Notes under the pieces: generated by a model
What the model was told of the DNA's origin: nothing
The model's input: the letters and a program-made list of their open reading frames with translations, nothing else
The model's database searches: none
Program-made: the position numbers and the translations under genes
In this document: piece by piece, positions 25,638 to 34,478 of the stretch
Layout: the number at the start of each line of letters is the position of its first letter
Position numbering within the stretch: the first letter of the stretch is position 1
Assembly (NCBI GenBank): GCA_018110925.1
Contig: JAGAZJ010000007.1
Location: forward strand, 59,773-123,772
DNA from: Oscillospiraceae bacterium
GTDB taxonomy: Bacteria > Bacillota > Clostridia > Oscillospirales > Ruminococcaceae
Reading direction: 5' to 3'
Length of the DNA stretch: 64,000 nucleotides

Positions 25638-25799
25638 TCATATGTCAACGTCGTCATCGTCGTCATCGTCGGCCTCATCGAGCTCATCCTCATAGTTCTC
25701 GTTGAACTCGTACATAAGCTCGTCCTTGATCTCATCGTCCTTCAGCATATCGCCTATGCCGAGAAGGTCGGTCATATCATCCTCAAAGAATAATCCCAT
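25638..25799 (-). CDS. Tiny acidic protein between DUF1538 and PII-like genes
   Basis: 53 residues: starts MGLFFEDDMTDLLGIGDM and ends with a run of Asp (EADDDDDDDVDI). AGGAG lies 9 bases before the ATG; the gaps to its neighbours are 5 and 15 bases, so it is a regular member of the operon. Nearly half of the residues are Asp or Glu. It is too short to be assigned by eye. An adaptor between transporter and PII-like protein, or a cation-responsive element, are guesses from context only. Confidence 0.7.
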   Translation of the reverse strand: MGLFFEDDMTDLLGIGDMLKDDEIKDELMYEFNENYEDELDEADDDDDDDVDI

Positions 25800-25804
25800 A
25801 TCTA

Positions 25805-27352
25805 TCAAACTCCTATAATTGCTTCGTCGTCCATATTCTCAAATTCAAGCTCAAGCACAGCCGTACGTCTCGCCGCTTGCTTGTCCTTTATGACAGAAAC
25901 AAGTCCCATCATCTGAACGGTTATGAGCGGTGTCATGGCGACCATAGCCACCACACCGAATGCATCCGTCATTATGTTGCCGCCCATGGTCTCACACGCA
26001 CCCTGCGCAAGGGGAACCAGAAATGCCGCTGTCATCGGGCCGGAGGCAACACCGCCTGAGTCAAACGCAATAGCTGTGTACAGCTTGGGTACGGCAAACG
26101 AAAGAATGAGCGCCAGTGCATATCCGGGAAGCACAAAATAAAGTATTGATATGCCTGTCAGTACCCTTATCATAGCTATGCCCACAGATACAGCCACGCC
26201 AACGGACAGCGCCGTTCCCATGGCCTTTGCGGAGATATTGCCGTTGGTTATCTCCTCTACCTGCTTGTTCAGCACATACACCGCAGGCTCAGCCCTGACG
26301 ATGAAAAAGCCCATAAGCATCCCCACGGGTATTATCATGATACGAAAGCCCGGTTCTGCAAGCCGCTGTCCGAGGTAGTTGCCCGCAGGCATGAAGCCTA
26401 CATTCGCCCCCGTCAGGAACAGCACCAGACCGGTATATGTGTAGACAAGACCTGCTATAAGGGACTTTATCTTTTTTATCGGCAGGCGGAGCACAGCCGC
26501 CTGGAACACGCCCATAAACAGCATTATAGGCAAAAGCGACAGTGCGATCTCTTTCATATAAGACGGTATCCTGCCGATGAACAGATCAAACAGCTCCATC
26601 GAGTCCGACACGTCGGGCATTTCGATCACGGCGGAGGATGTTTCCGTCGGGGAAAATATCATACCCAGAACCAGTACCGATATGATAGGCCCCACGGAGC
26701 ACAGTGCGACAAGGCCGAAGCTGTCGTCCTCCGCATGGCGGTCGCTTCTGATGGCGGCAACGCCCACACCGAGGGACATGATGAACGGTACTGTCATAGG
26801 TCCTGTGGTGACGCCGCCTGCGTCAAAGGCAACGCTCAGGAACGAGCGGGGCACAAGGAACGCCAGTACGAACACTGTGCCGTAAAGCACACAGAGAAGC
26901 GGGGGGAGCGGCACGGAGAAGAGCATCCTCAGCAGTGCGGCTACAAGAAAAAGCCCCACTCCTGCCGCCACGGCCAGTATCAGTACCGCATCGGGCACAG
27001 AGGGGACAAGTTTTGCAAGCACCATCAGATCCGGTTCCGATATGGTGATAATAAAGCCCAGCAGGAACGACATACCTATTACCAGAAGCAGTTTTCTTGA
27101 TTTGGGTATATATGAACCGACATATTCTCCCATTTTTGACACCGATATCTCCGAGCCGAGGGTGAACAGCGTCATGCCTGCCGCAAGAAGTGCCGCACCT
27201 GTGAGAAACGACAGCATAAGCCCCGTGTCCAGCGGCACAAACAAACTGCACACAGCCAGAACTATCAGCACGATAGGTCCCACCGATGCCAGCGCTTCTT
27301 TCAGCTTGGCCGCAAGGAAGCGCTGATCGGGCATTATGGATATTCTGTTCAA
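25805..27352 (-). CDS. DUF1538 integral membrane transporter
   Basis: 515 residues with about twelve membrane segments in two homologous halves. The half-repeat is plain in AFDAGGVTTGPMTVPF (about 175-190) and AFDSGGVASGPMTAAF (about 430-445), and in the SEPDLMVLAK and AEPAVYVLNKQ segments. DUF1538 proteins occur as one fused or two split chains; some have been reported as cation/proton antiporters (UmpAB), which I recall but cannot verify here. The start is TTG with an AAGGAAGG site 7 bases before; an ATG six codons later is the alternative. It lies 37 bases after the HtrA-like gene. Confidence 0.88.
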   Translation of the reverse strand: MNRISIMPDQRFLAAKLKEALASVGPIVLIVLAVCSLFVPLDTGLMLSFLTGAALLAAGMTLFTLGSEISVSKMGEYVGSYIPKSRKLLLVIGMSFLLGFIITISEPDLMVLAKLVPSVPDAVLILAVAAGVGLFLVAALLRMLFSVPLPPLLCVLYGTVFVLAFLVPRSFLSVAFDAGGVTTGPMTVPFIMSLGVGVAAIRSDRHAEDDSFGLVALCSVGPIISVLVLGMIFSPTETSSAVIEMPDVSDSMELFDLFIGRIPSYMKEIALSLLPIMLFMGVFQAAVLRLPIKKIKSLIAGLVYTYTGLVLFLTGANVGFMPAGNYLGQRLAEPGFRIMIIPVGMLMGFFIVRAEPAVYVLNKQVEEITNGNISAKAMGTALSVGVAVSVGIAMIRVLTGISILYFVLPGYALALILSFAVPKLYTAIAFDSGGVASGPMTAAFLVPLAQGACETMGGNIMTDAFGVVAMVAMTPLITVQMMGLVSVIKDKQAARRTAVLELEFENMDDEAIIGV

Positions 27353-27389
27353 ATCAGCACCTTCCTTTGGCTTTGTTCAGAGATTCGTA

Positions 27390-29159
27390 TCACTCCGTGA
27401 ACTCATCAAACGTGAATTCTATCTCGATCTCTTCTCCGTCGTCATTGGAGAACTGATCCTTGCGGAACACCTTTGCCTTTACGGTGTCTCCGGGCTTATA
27501 GACAGACTGTATCTTCTTGACATCGCCCTCAACGTTCATGTCAATGTCGCCCACTTTAGTGATTATGTCGCCCACCTGAAGGCCGCTCTTTGCAATGTTG
27601 CAATCGGGAGAGATCTCAGTGACATATACGCCTGTTCTCAGAGCGTTTTTGGCGGCATAGTCAGCGTTTATAAAGGTATATATGATGCCCATTCTCGGTC
27701 TGCCCGAAACATAGCCCTTCTTTATGAGCTCCTCGCACACGGGCACGAACTCGTCACTTCTTATGGCAAAGCCGAGATTTTCGGTCTCACTGCTGTAAAA
27801 CTTGCTTACGACTATTCCCACCACTCTGCCGTAGAGGTCGATGACCGCACCGCCGGACTGACCGTGATTGAGCGCCGCATCGGTCTGTATGCAGGATATG
27901 TCATATCCTGTATAGCTCGATATGGTGCGGTCTGCATATGATACTATGCCTGTGGTGACAGAGTTCTCAAAACCGTCCGCATTGCCTATCGTTATGACCG
28001 TATCGCCCTGTTCAAGGTCGTCTGCCGAGCCTATCACTGCGGGGGTGAGGTCGTCTGCATCTATCTTTATGACCGCAACATCGGTCCTGTTGTCAAAGGC
28101 TACCACCTTTGCCTTATATTTTGTGCCGTCTGAAAGGGTAACGCCAAGGCTGTCTATATCATCAACCACATGGGCATTTGTGATAATATAGCCGTCCTTT
28201 GAGAGTATAGTGCCCGATGCGGATGTGACAGGGGCAGGTGTTCCTTCTTTATATCCGTAAAGGGAAACGACCGACGGCAGGGCGTACTTGACAGCGCCCT
28301 GTATGGTGAACAGTCCCTTTTCCTCATCGGCATAATCGCTCTTGTCCTCGGCAGGGCGCTTGTCCATTTCAATGTTGACGGTCACGTTCTGTGAAACACT
28401 GCCCGATGATGACGGTTCAAATGCGCTTCCCACATTGTCCTTGGCCTTGACAGCGAGTATTATCATCACCACCGCCAGCAGCAATACAACGATCACTGCC
28501 ATGACCACCATGACCACCGTGCTGGTGTTCTTTTTCTGCGCAGGCTCGGAGACGGATGGCATCAGCGGAGACGGCTCCTGATAGCCGTATGGGGGTATAT
28601 TGTATCGGGGCGCATACCGAGGAGCACCCTGAACACTGTTGTATTGCGGGGGAGTGTTCTGTGTATTGTACTGTGGAGCAGAATACTGCGGCGAATTGTA
28701 TCCGGGGGCGGAGTATGCCGCCTGCGGCGGGATATTCTGTGCACTGTATCCCTGATATGCACCGTTCGTGGCATTGTACCCGGGGTTCATACCCTGACCG
28801 CCGTAGTTTTGAGGCGCTTGTCCGTACATCTGACCGCCGGTGTTCTGAGCGGGATGTCCGTATGTGCTGTATGTATCCGTGCTGTATCCCGATGCAAAGG
28901 CTTTGTCCTCGGCAGTGCGGAAATCCTTTTCCGCAAATACAGAGTCATTTTCCTCGGCAGGTGTATCCGATGGTGTGTTGTTCATCGGCTGATAGGGCGG
29001 GATACTATTTGGAGCAGTGCTGTTTACGTCAGTGCTGCTGCCGGCAGTATCGTTTTCGGCGATGTTGCCCTCGGTACTGCTGAGACCGGTATTTTCGGTA
29101 TCGGTGTTATTATCTGAGAATGCGCCGTCGGGCGTTTCTCTTAAAAGCTCGTCATTCAT
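27390..29159 (-). CDS. HtrA/DegP-like membrane-anchored serine protease with PDZ domain
   Basis: 589 residues. A cytoplasmic N-terminal region of about 200 residues is low in complexity, rich in Asn, Gln, Tyr, Pro and Gly (repeats such as YNSPQYSAPQYN), followed by one membrane segment (about 213-237) and the exported protease. The catalytic triad is His330 (ITNAHVVDD), Asp360 (NRTDVAVIK) and Ser435 (NHGQSGGAV, with Gln where Asn is usual). A PDZ domain covers about 490-570 (SGLQVGDIITKVGDID). It lies 21 bases after a sensor kinase gene, like htrA under CssRS control in Bacillus. The long disordered cytoplasmic tail is unusual in length. Confidence 0.92.
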   Translation of the reverse strand: MNDELLRETPDGAFSDNNTDTENTGLSSTEGNIAENDTAGSSTDVNSTAPNSIPPYQPMNNTPSDTPAEENDSVFAEKDFRTAEDKAFASGYSTDTYSTYGHPAQNTGGQMYGQAPQNYGGQGMNPGYNATNGAYQGYSAQNIPPQAAYSAPGYNSPQYSAPQYNTQNTPPQYNSVQGAPRYAPRYNIPPYGYQEPSPLMPSVSEPAQKKNTSTVVMVVMAVIVVLLLAVVMIILAVKAKDNVGSAFEPSSSGSVSQNVTVNIEMDKRPAEDKSDYADEEKGLFTIQGAVKYALPSVVSLYGYKEGTPAPVTSASGTILSKDGYIITNAHVVDDIDSLGVTLSDGTKYKAKVVAFDNRTDVAVIKIDADDLTPAVIGSADDLEQGDTVITIGNADGFENSVTTGIVSYADRTISSYTGYDISCIQTDAALNHGQSGGAVIDLYGRVVGIVVSKFYSSETENLGFAIRSDEFVPVCEELIKKGYVSGRPRMGIIYTFINADYAAKNALRTGVYVTEISPDCNIAKSGLQVGDIITKVGDIDMNVEGDVKKIQSVYKPGDTVKAKVFRKDQFSNDDGEEIEIEFTFDEFTE

Positions 29160-29180
29160 AGGGTATTCCTTTCGCAAAGA

Positions 29181-30566
29181 TCATTCCACAGGCAGGGTGA
29201 ACTCAAATTCCGTATACTCTCCCTCACTGCTTCGCACAAGTATGGTGCCGTCATGCAGTTTGATTATAGAGCGGACTATCGACAATCCCAGCCCCACTCC
29301 CGTGGTGTCTTTTCCTCTGGATTCGTCTGTCTTGTAAAATCTGTCAAAGACCTTGCTCATCTCGTTCTTTTTCAGTCCCTCTCCGCTGTTTCTTATTGCT
29401 ATGCTGATACTGTTGTCATTCTCGGTGAAGGTATAGCTGATATACCCCTCCTCGTTGACAAACTTGACAGCGTTCTCGGTGAGGTTGTATATGACCTGCT
29501 GTATGAGGTCACTGTCGGCGGATATGAAATAGGCAGGCGCATCAAGCCCGATAACATCCACATACTTTGCGTTTATGCGCTTCTCAAAAAGAAGCACGGT
29601 CTTGACGGTCAGCTCTGTCAGGTTGAAACGCTGTTTTGTGAGCTTGATCTCGCCAGATTCGTATTTGGATATGTTGAGCATGGAGCGGACGAGCCTTGAA
29701 AGGCGGTGTATCTCGTCTGAAACGATGGTCAGATAGTATCTGTGCTCGCTTTCGGGGATAGTGCCGTCGAGTATGCCGTCAACAAAGCCGCCTATAGTGG
29801 TCATGGGCGTTTTCAGCTCATGGGACACATTCGATACGAAGCTCTTTCTCTCGCTCTCGGTCTCTGACAGGGATTGCGCCATGTCGTTCAGTGTGCTGGC
29901 AAGAAAGCCCATTTCGCTGTGGTCACGCACATCAACCTTTTCGGTGAAGTCGCCGTCGCCGAATCGCTTTGCGGCGATGGTCATCGCACGGACGGGCTTT
30001 ATGACCCTTCCGAGAGAAAATCTCAGCATCACCACTGCCAACAGAAGGCATATCGCTATGATAACAACGACATATAAAGCCATTTCAGCCAGCAGCGTGA
30101 AAACATACGGCGCAGGGTCCGAAACGATCACAAAGCACTTTCTGCCCTTTATGTCCGCAGGATATATCACATACGGCCGTGCTTCGTCGAATACTCCGTC
30201 AAGCGTGTCAAAGGCGTATCTGCCGTCTCTGCCCACAAGCTCGGTGGAATATTCGGTGAGCCTTACAGTATAAAAAGGTGACGCCTCGGAGCACGCCAAG
30301 ACATCACCGTCATCGCCGAACAAGATAATATCTTTGTCAGACCAGGAAGCTCCGTTGCGAAACATATCATCAAGCTCATTCATATCGCCGGAGGAGCGTG
30401 CGGCGCAGGACGCCGCATAAACAGCGGCATTCCTTAGATGCATCTCCTCATTCTTCTGCATCATGCGGACATTGTGCGCACCAAGCACTGCCGCCATAAA
30501 TATCAGCGACGCCGCCAGCACAGCGATACTCAGCTTGTAATAGTCCGAAACGATGCTGTTATGCAT
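29181..30566 (-). CDS. Sensor histidine kinase (CssS-like context)
   Basis: 461 residues from the ATG at 30566, which overlaps the end of the response-regulator gene. Order: membrane segment 1 (about 10-32), an extracellular sensing domain (about 33-155), membrane segment 2 (about 157-180), HAMP, HisKA with phospho-acceptor in VSNVSHELKTPMTT, and HATPase with NLTENAVKF (N box) and GVGLGLSIV (G2 box). It pairs with the regulator before it. The HtrA-like protease directly after suggests a secretion or envelope stress sensor. The signal itself cannot be read from sequence. Confidence 0.92.
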   Translation of the reverse strand: MHNSIVSDYYKLSIAVLAASLIFMAAVLGAHNVRMMQKNEEMHLRNAAVYAASCAARSSGDMNELDDMFRNGASWSDKDIILFGDDGDVLACSEASPFYTVRLTEYSTELVGRDGRYAFDTLDGVFDEARPYVIYPADIKGRKCFVIVSDPAPYVFTLLAEMALYVVVIIAICLLLAVVMLRFSLGRVIKPVRAMTIAAKRFGDGDFTEKVDVRDHSEMGFLASTLNDMAQSLSETESERKSFVSNVSHELKTPMTTIGGFVDGILDGTIPESEHRYYLTIVSDEIHRLSRLVRSMLNISKYESGEIKLTKQRFNLTELTVKTVLLFEKRINAKYVDVIGLDAPAYFISADSDLIQQVIYNLTENAVKFVNEEGYISYTFTENDNSISIAIRNSGEGLKKNEMSKVFDRFYKTDESRGKDTTGVGLGLSIVRSIIKLHDGTILVRSSEGEYTEFEFTLPVE

Positions 30567-31260
30567 TTTCTTCTTCAGCCTCGAACTTATAGCCAACGCC
30601 CCAGACGGTCTTGAGCGACCACTTGTCCGAAACGCCCTCCAGCTTTTCTCTCAGACGCTTGATATGAACGTCTATGGTACGGGAATCACCGTAGTATTCA
30701 AAGCCCCATACCTCGTCAAGAAGCTGGTCTCTTGTATAAACTCTGTTGGGATTGGAGGCGAGGTAGAACAGAAGCTCCAGCTCCTTGGGAGGAGTATCCA
30801 TTACCTTGCCGTCAACTCTCAGCTCGTAACGTGTCATATTGACAACGAGCTTGTCATACTTGACTTCCTTGATTTCGGGCTCGGAGGAGGACTGGCCTAT
30901 CCTTCTTGAAACAGCCTTTATTCTTGCTATGACTTCCTTTGTGTCAAAGGGCTTTACAACATAGTCATCAGCGCCGAGCTCAAGACCCAGCACCTTGTCG
31001 AATGTCTCGCTCTTGGCGGTTATCATGATTATGGGCACATTGGACTTCTTGCGGATCTCTCTGCATACCTGCCAGCCGTCAAGACCGGGGAGCATGATAT
31101 CGAGAAGCACGATATCGGGATGGAGAGTATTGAACTTTATGACAGCCTCATCACCGTCATGTGAGACCATGACGCTGTAACCGTCCTTTTCCAGATATAG
31201 CTTGAGCAGTTCGCAGATATTATTATCATCATCAACAACGAGTACCTTACCCAATGACAT
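30559..31260 (-). CDS. OmpR/PhoB-type response regulator
   Basis: 233 residues. Receiver domain (1-120) with acidic pocket VVDDDNN, phospho-acceptor Asp in DIVLLDIMLPGLDG, and Lys in YVVKPFDTKEV; then a winged-helix domain (about 130-230) with PKELELLFYLASNPNRVYTRDQLLDEVWG and the recognition stretch YYGDSRTIDVHIKRLREKLE. It is first in a probable six-gene transcript (regulator, kinase, protease, DUF1538, acidic protein, PII-like) reaching to 24942, with no terminator visible between them. A GGAGGA site precedes the ATG. Confidence 0.95.
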   Translation of the reverse strand: MSLGKVLVVDDDNNICELLKLYLEKDGYSVMVSHDGDEAVIKFNTLHPDIVLLDIMLPGLDGWQVCREIRKKSNVPIIMITAKSETFDKVLGLELGADDYVVKPFDTKEVIARIKAVSRRIGQSSSEPEIKEVKYDKLVVNMTRYELRVDGKVMDTPPKELELLFYLASNPNRVYTRDQLLDEVWGFEYYGDSRTIDVHIKRLREKLEGVSDKWSLKTVWGVGYKFEAEEENA

Positions 31261-31598
31261 AAATATTCCTCCTGTGGTGTGTATTTTTAAAAAGCACCGT
31301 CCGAAGCTGACCCCGCAGCCGGCACTGACAGCCCTCTTCTTTTTACATATAATATATTATATAATATATGGCGCTGTTGTATATAAAAATTTATAAGATA
31401 TATTATGTATGAATTGTAAATTTAACAAATTAACACTCATAAATTTAATGATAGATAAAATAATATTCATTTTTAGGAGTGCCATGACCGCTTATCTATC
31501 ATTCTTTTTAACAAAATATTCTATTCCTGCGCTCATATCGTCATTTCCGTCACGCAAAACGGCGGGGACCTGCCCCGCCGTACATACGATATGATCCG
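31261..31598. other. 338-base AT-rich intergenic region
   Basis: Separates the suf operon end from the response-regulator operon. It contains the suf terminator at its right edge and a very AT-rich core (about 31340-31470) with several TATAAT-like boxes in both directions. The promoter of the regulator operon must be here, but no single -35/-10 pair stands out. Confidence 0.6.
31560..31580 (-). terminator. Terminator of the suf operon
   Basis: CGGCGGGG (31560-31567) pairs with CCCCGCCG (31573-31580); reading leftward it is followed by TTTTG. It lies about 20 bases after the sufU stop. Confidence 0.8.
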
Positions 31599-32075
31599 TC
31601 ACATATGACATACCTCGGGTTTTTCCTCCTTGGGTATGAGCGGTGTTTTCTGACCGCCGGCAAACATCTGCTCCATGGTATGCCAGCCCAGCACGGCGCA
31701 TTTCACCCTTGCGGGCATATGGGATATGTCACGGAGTACAGAGGCTTCTTCAAGCTCCTCTATCTCCTCTTCGGAGGCTGTGCCCTTTATCATCCTCACA
31801 AATATATCCGCAAGCCGCAGTGCTTCATCTTTGGGCTTGCCGATCACAAGGTCGAGCATCATGTCCGCAGATGCCTGTGAGATAGCGCATCCGTCGCCTG
31901 TGTATGCTCCGTCGGTGATAATACCGTCGGCAACTTTCAGGCTTAGCACGATATCATCGCCGCAGGAGGGGTTCACACCCTCAAGAGAAAGGTCGGCGTC
32001 CGCCAGCTCATGCTTGTGATAAGGGTTCATGTTGTGCTCTGTGAGTATCTCATTGTAAAATGTGTTATTCTGCAT
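31599..32075 (-). CDS. sufU: Iron-sulphur cluster assembly protein SufU
   Basis: 158 residues. The three conserved cysteines are present in NPSCGDD, GDGCAIS and VKCAVLGW, with the Asp of NPSCGDD. The insertion between the second and third Cys is that of SufU rather than IscU. SufU accepts the persulfide sulphur from SufS, zinc-dependent in Bacillus. Last gene of sufCBDSU; its start overlaps the sufS stop by 11 bases. Confidence 0.93.
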   Translation of the reverse strand: MQNNTFYNEILTEHNMNPYHKHELADADLSLEGVNPSCGDDIVLSLKVADGIITDGAYTGDGCAISQASADMMLDLVIGKPKDEALRLADIFVRMIKGTASEEEIEELEEASVLRDISHMPARVKCAVLGWHTMEQMFAGGQKTPLIPKEEKPEVCHM

Positions 32076-33300
32076 ATCCCATTTTTCTCCTGAGTCCCGA
32101 CAGGCTCTCCGTGAAGCGGAGTATGTCGCTGTCGTTATTGTAGAATGCTATGCTCGCTCTTGCGGTCGACATGGTGCGCAGGAATTTCAGCAGAGGCTGG
32201 GCACAGTGATGCCCTGCCCTGACATACACACCGTCGCTGTCCATTATAGCCGCAATGTCATGCGGATGAACGCCGTCAACGGTAAAGGTGATTATCCCGT
32301 GATGCTCCTTCGGGTCATCTGAACCGATGATATGCACATAGGGCATCTTCTTCATCTCATTCATCGCAAGGGCTGTGAGATAGTTCTCACGTTCCTCTAT
32401 CTTCTCAAAGCCTATGCTGTTTATATAGTCTATTGCCGCATGAAGACCTATCGCACCGCCGTCATTGACAGTACCTGCCTCGAATTTGTGCGGTACTTCC
32501 GCATATGTCGCACCGCAGAGCGTGACATATTCTATCATCTCACCGCCGTACAGGAACGGCGGCATATCCTCAAGTATCTCTCTTTTGCCGTAAAGCACAC
32601 CGATGCCCATGGGAGCGAGCATCTTGTGACCCGAGAACGCAAAGAAATCCACATCGAGGTCTTTTACATCAACGGGAATATGCGGTGCGCTCTGCGCACC
32701 GTCACACACAAACACAGCGCCTGCGGCGTGTGCTTCTCTTGCAAATGCCTTTATATCGTTCTCTCTGCCTATAACGTTGGATATCTGAGCCATGGCAACG
32801 ATCTTTGTCTTGTTTGTCAGCTGTGCCCTGAAAGACTCTGTGTTGTACGAACCGTCCCTGTCACACTCTATATACCTTATCACAGCGCCTGTGAGCCTTG
32901 CCGCATTCTGCCACGGGAGCATATTGCTGTGATGCTCCGATATGGCGACAAGTATCTCATCGCCCTCTTTCAGATGGCTCGCCGCATATGAATATGACAC
33001 GAGATTAAGGCTCTCGGTGGCATTCCTTGTGAATATGATCTCACCCGAATCCGCACCGATGAAATCCCCTGCCGCCTTCCTTGCGGCCTCATATCTGTCC
33101 GTGGCGTCAACGCTCAGCTTGTAGAGCCCTCTGAGCGGATTGGCGTTTGAGCGCCTGTAATAGTCCTCGACGGCGGCAAGCACAGAAGAAGGCTTCTGTG
33201 ACGTAGCCGAATTGTCAAGATACGCAAAATCACCCTCGGCGATCAGCGGGAAGTCCTTTCTTATCCGCTCATCTTCCGCACGTCTTTCGGCAGCAGTCAT
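32065..33300 (-). CDS. sufS: Cysteine desulfurase SufS
   Basis: 411 residues, group II cysteine desulfurase. N-terminal DFAYLDNSATSQKP, PLP-site Lys in FAFSGHKMLAPMGIG, and the catalytic Cys in YVRAGHHCAQPLL. It takes sulphur from cysteine and passes it to SufU. Fourth gene of the suf operon, 49 bases after sufD. Confidence 0.95.
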   Translation of the reverse strand: MTAAERRAEDERIRKDFPLIAEGDFAYLDNSATSQKPSSVLAAVEDYYRRSNANPLRGLYKLSVDATDRYEAARKAAGDFIGADSGEIIFTRNATESLNLVSYSYAASHLKEGDEILVAISEHHSNMLPWQNAARLTGAVIRYIECDRDGSYNTESFRAQLTNKTKIVAMAQISNVIGRENDIKAFAREAHAAGAVFVCDGAQSAPHIPVDVKDLDVDFFAFSGHKMLAPMGIGVLYGKREILEDMPPFLYGGEMIEYVTLCGATYAEVPHKFEAGTVNDGGAIGLHAAIDYINSIGFEKIEERENYLTALAMNEMKKMPYVHIIGSDDPKEHHGIITFTVDGVHPHDIAAIMDSDGVYVRAGHHCAQPLLKFLRTMSTARASIAFYNNDSDILRFTESLSGLRRKMGYAE

Positions 33301-33349
33301 ACAAAAGCCTCCATTAGCTGTATCGGGTCTGTTCTGTGCAGTATCCCGT

Positions 33350-34459
33350 TTATTCCGTTTCTTCGCCCGGGTGGAGATATTCCGCTATCTCCCTGCGGGT
33401 CTGTTCATCGTGTATCTTTGCGGCGGCGGCATCGAGCCGTGCCTTTTCCATAATATCATAGATCTGGTTTTTGTCAAGACCCCTTGACATCATATATGTC
33501 ATGATCTCCTCGGAGGGCCTTCCGAGAGTTGCACCGTGAACGCCCTCAACGCTTTCCTCTGTGCAGAGTATGAGGGGGACTGTGCGGTTGACAACATTGT
33601 CGCTCATCATCAGCACATCTTCTGTTTCACTGCCCACCGAATCCGTTGAGCCGGTCTTGAAGTCTATGGTAGCCTTTGTGAGCTTCTTTGCCTCGTCCTT
33701 CAGAACGCCGTTTACCCTTATCTGCGCATCTGTGCGCTTTCCTCTCTGGAATGCGGCGATGTTGCTGTCAAGCGCTTCCTTGCCCTTTACGAGATAAGCC
33801 ATCTCTATATCGAGGGAACTTTCTCTGCCTGCAAGGTTCGAGCGTGAGCCGAAATAAGTGCTTCCGCCTGCGAGTATCACCTCTACAAGCTCAAATCTGC
33901 CGTTCTCGGCGTTGAACGTGCCTATATCATTGTAGAAGACGACGTTCTTTGCCAGCTTCTGTACCTGATCGAGCTTGACGCTGGCGTTCTTACCTATGAT
34001 TAACCTTGTCTGAAAGCCGCATACGGCATTTCCGTCAGAGCAAACGTCCTCGGATATGAACTTCTCGGTCACTACCGCATCCACACCGTCGGGGATCGTT
34101 ATCTCAACGGCGGACAGCTTGCTGTCGCCGTCCTTATATATATTTTCTATAACGAGAGGCTCGTCTGCCGACGCGGTAAGTCTCAGCACGGGTACATCAG
34201 CTTCCTTTATGAGCCTGTCCATATCGGGACCGAGACCCGTTACGATCTTGTCGGCGAAAAGCGCCTTCTCTATCTCAGCGTTGCTGTTTGCGGCAATATC
34301 AGAGCCCTGTGCCGCAGTGTCGTCCGATACCGTCCAGCCCGAGGGGACATCCGCAGTTATACGGCTTGCCGAAACAGGCAGATCGGAGGACTCAACACCG
34401 TTCATTTTAAGCCACTTCCATGTGATGCACGGAAGGTGGTTGACATACATTTTTTCCAT
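33350..34459 (-). CDS. sufD: Fe-S cluster assembly scaffold SufD
   Basis: 369 residues from the ATG at 34459 behind GGAGG. The SufBD core beta-helix is recognised in NAENGRFELVEVILAGGSTYFGSRSNLAG, KEALDSNIAAFQRGKRTDAQIRVNGVLKDEAKKLTKATIDF-like spacing and EGVHGATLGRPSEEIMTYMMSRGL near the C-terminus, where HGATLG contains the conserved His. It forms the SufBC2D scaffold with SufB and SufC. The N-terminal part is less conserved, as usual for SufD. Confidence 0.92.
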   Translation of the reverse strand: MEKMYVNHLPCITWKWLKMNGVESSDLPVSASRITADVPSGWTVSDDTAAQGSDIAANSNAEIEKALFADKIVTGLGPDMDRLIKEADVPVLRLTASADEPLVIENIYKDGDSKLSAVEITIPDGVDAVVTEKFISEDVCSDGNAVCGFQTRLIIGKNASVKLDQVQKLAKNVVFYNDIGTFNAENGRFELVEVILAGGSTYFGSRSNLAGRESSLDIEMAYLVKGKEALDSNIAAFQRGKRTDAQIRVNGVLKDEAKKLTKATIDFKTGSTDSVGSETEDVLMMSDNVVNRTVPLILCTEESVEGVHGATLGRPSEEIMTYMMSRGLDKNQIYDIMEKARLDAAAAKIHDEQTRREIAEYLHPGEETE

Positions 34460-34478
34460 ATCTGACCTCCGTACTCTA

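Noticed and set aside
28560-28860. Tandem-like DNA repeats in the HtrA gene
   Set aside because: They reflect the low-complexity Tyr/Asn/Gln/Pro protein tail; copies are too diverged for a separate DNA element.
31484-31594. Possible 36-residue peptide with an AGGAG-like site in the suf/regulator gap
   Set aside because: It runs straight through the suf terminator hairpin and has no promoter or recognisable feature.
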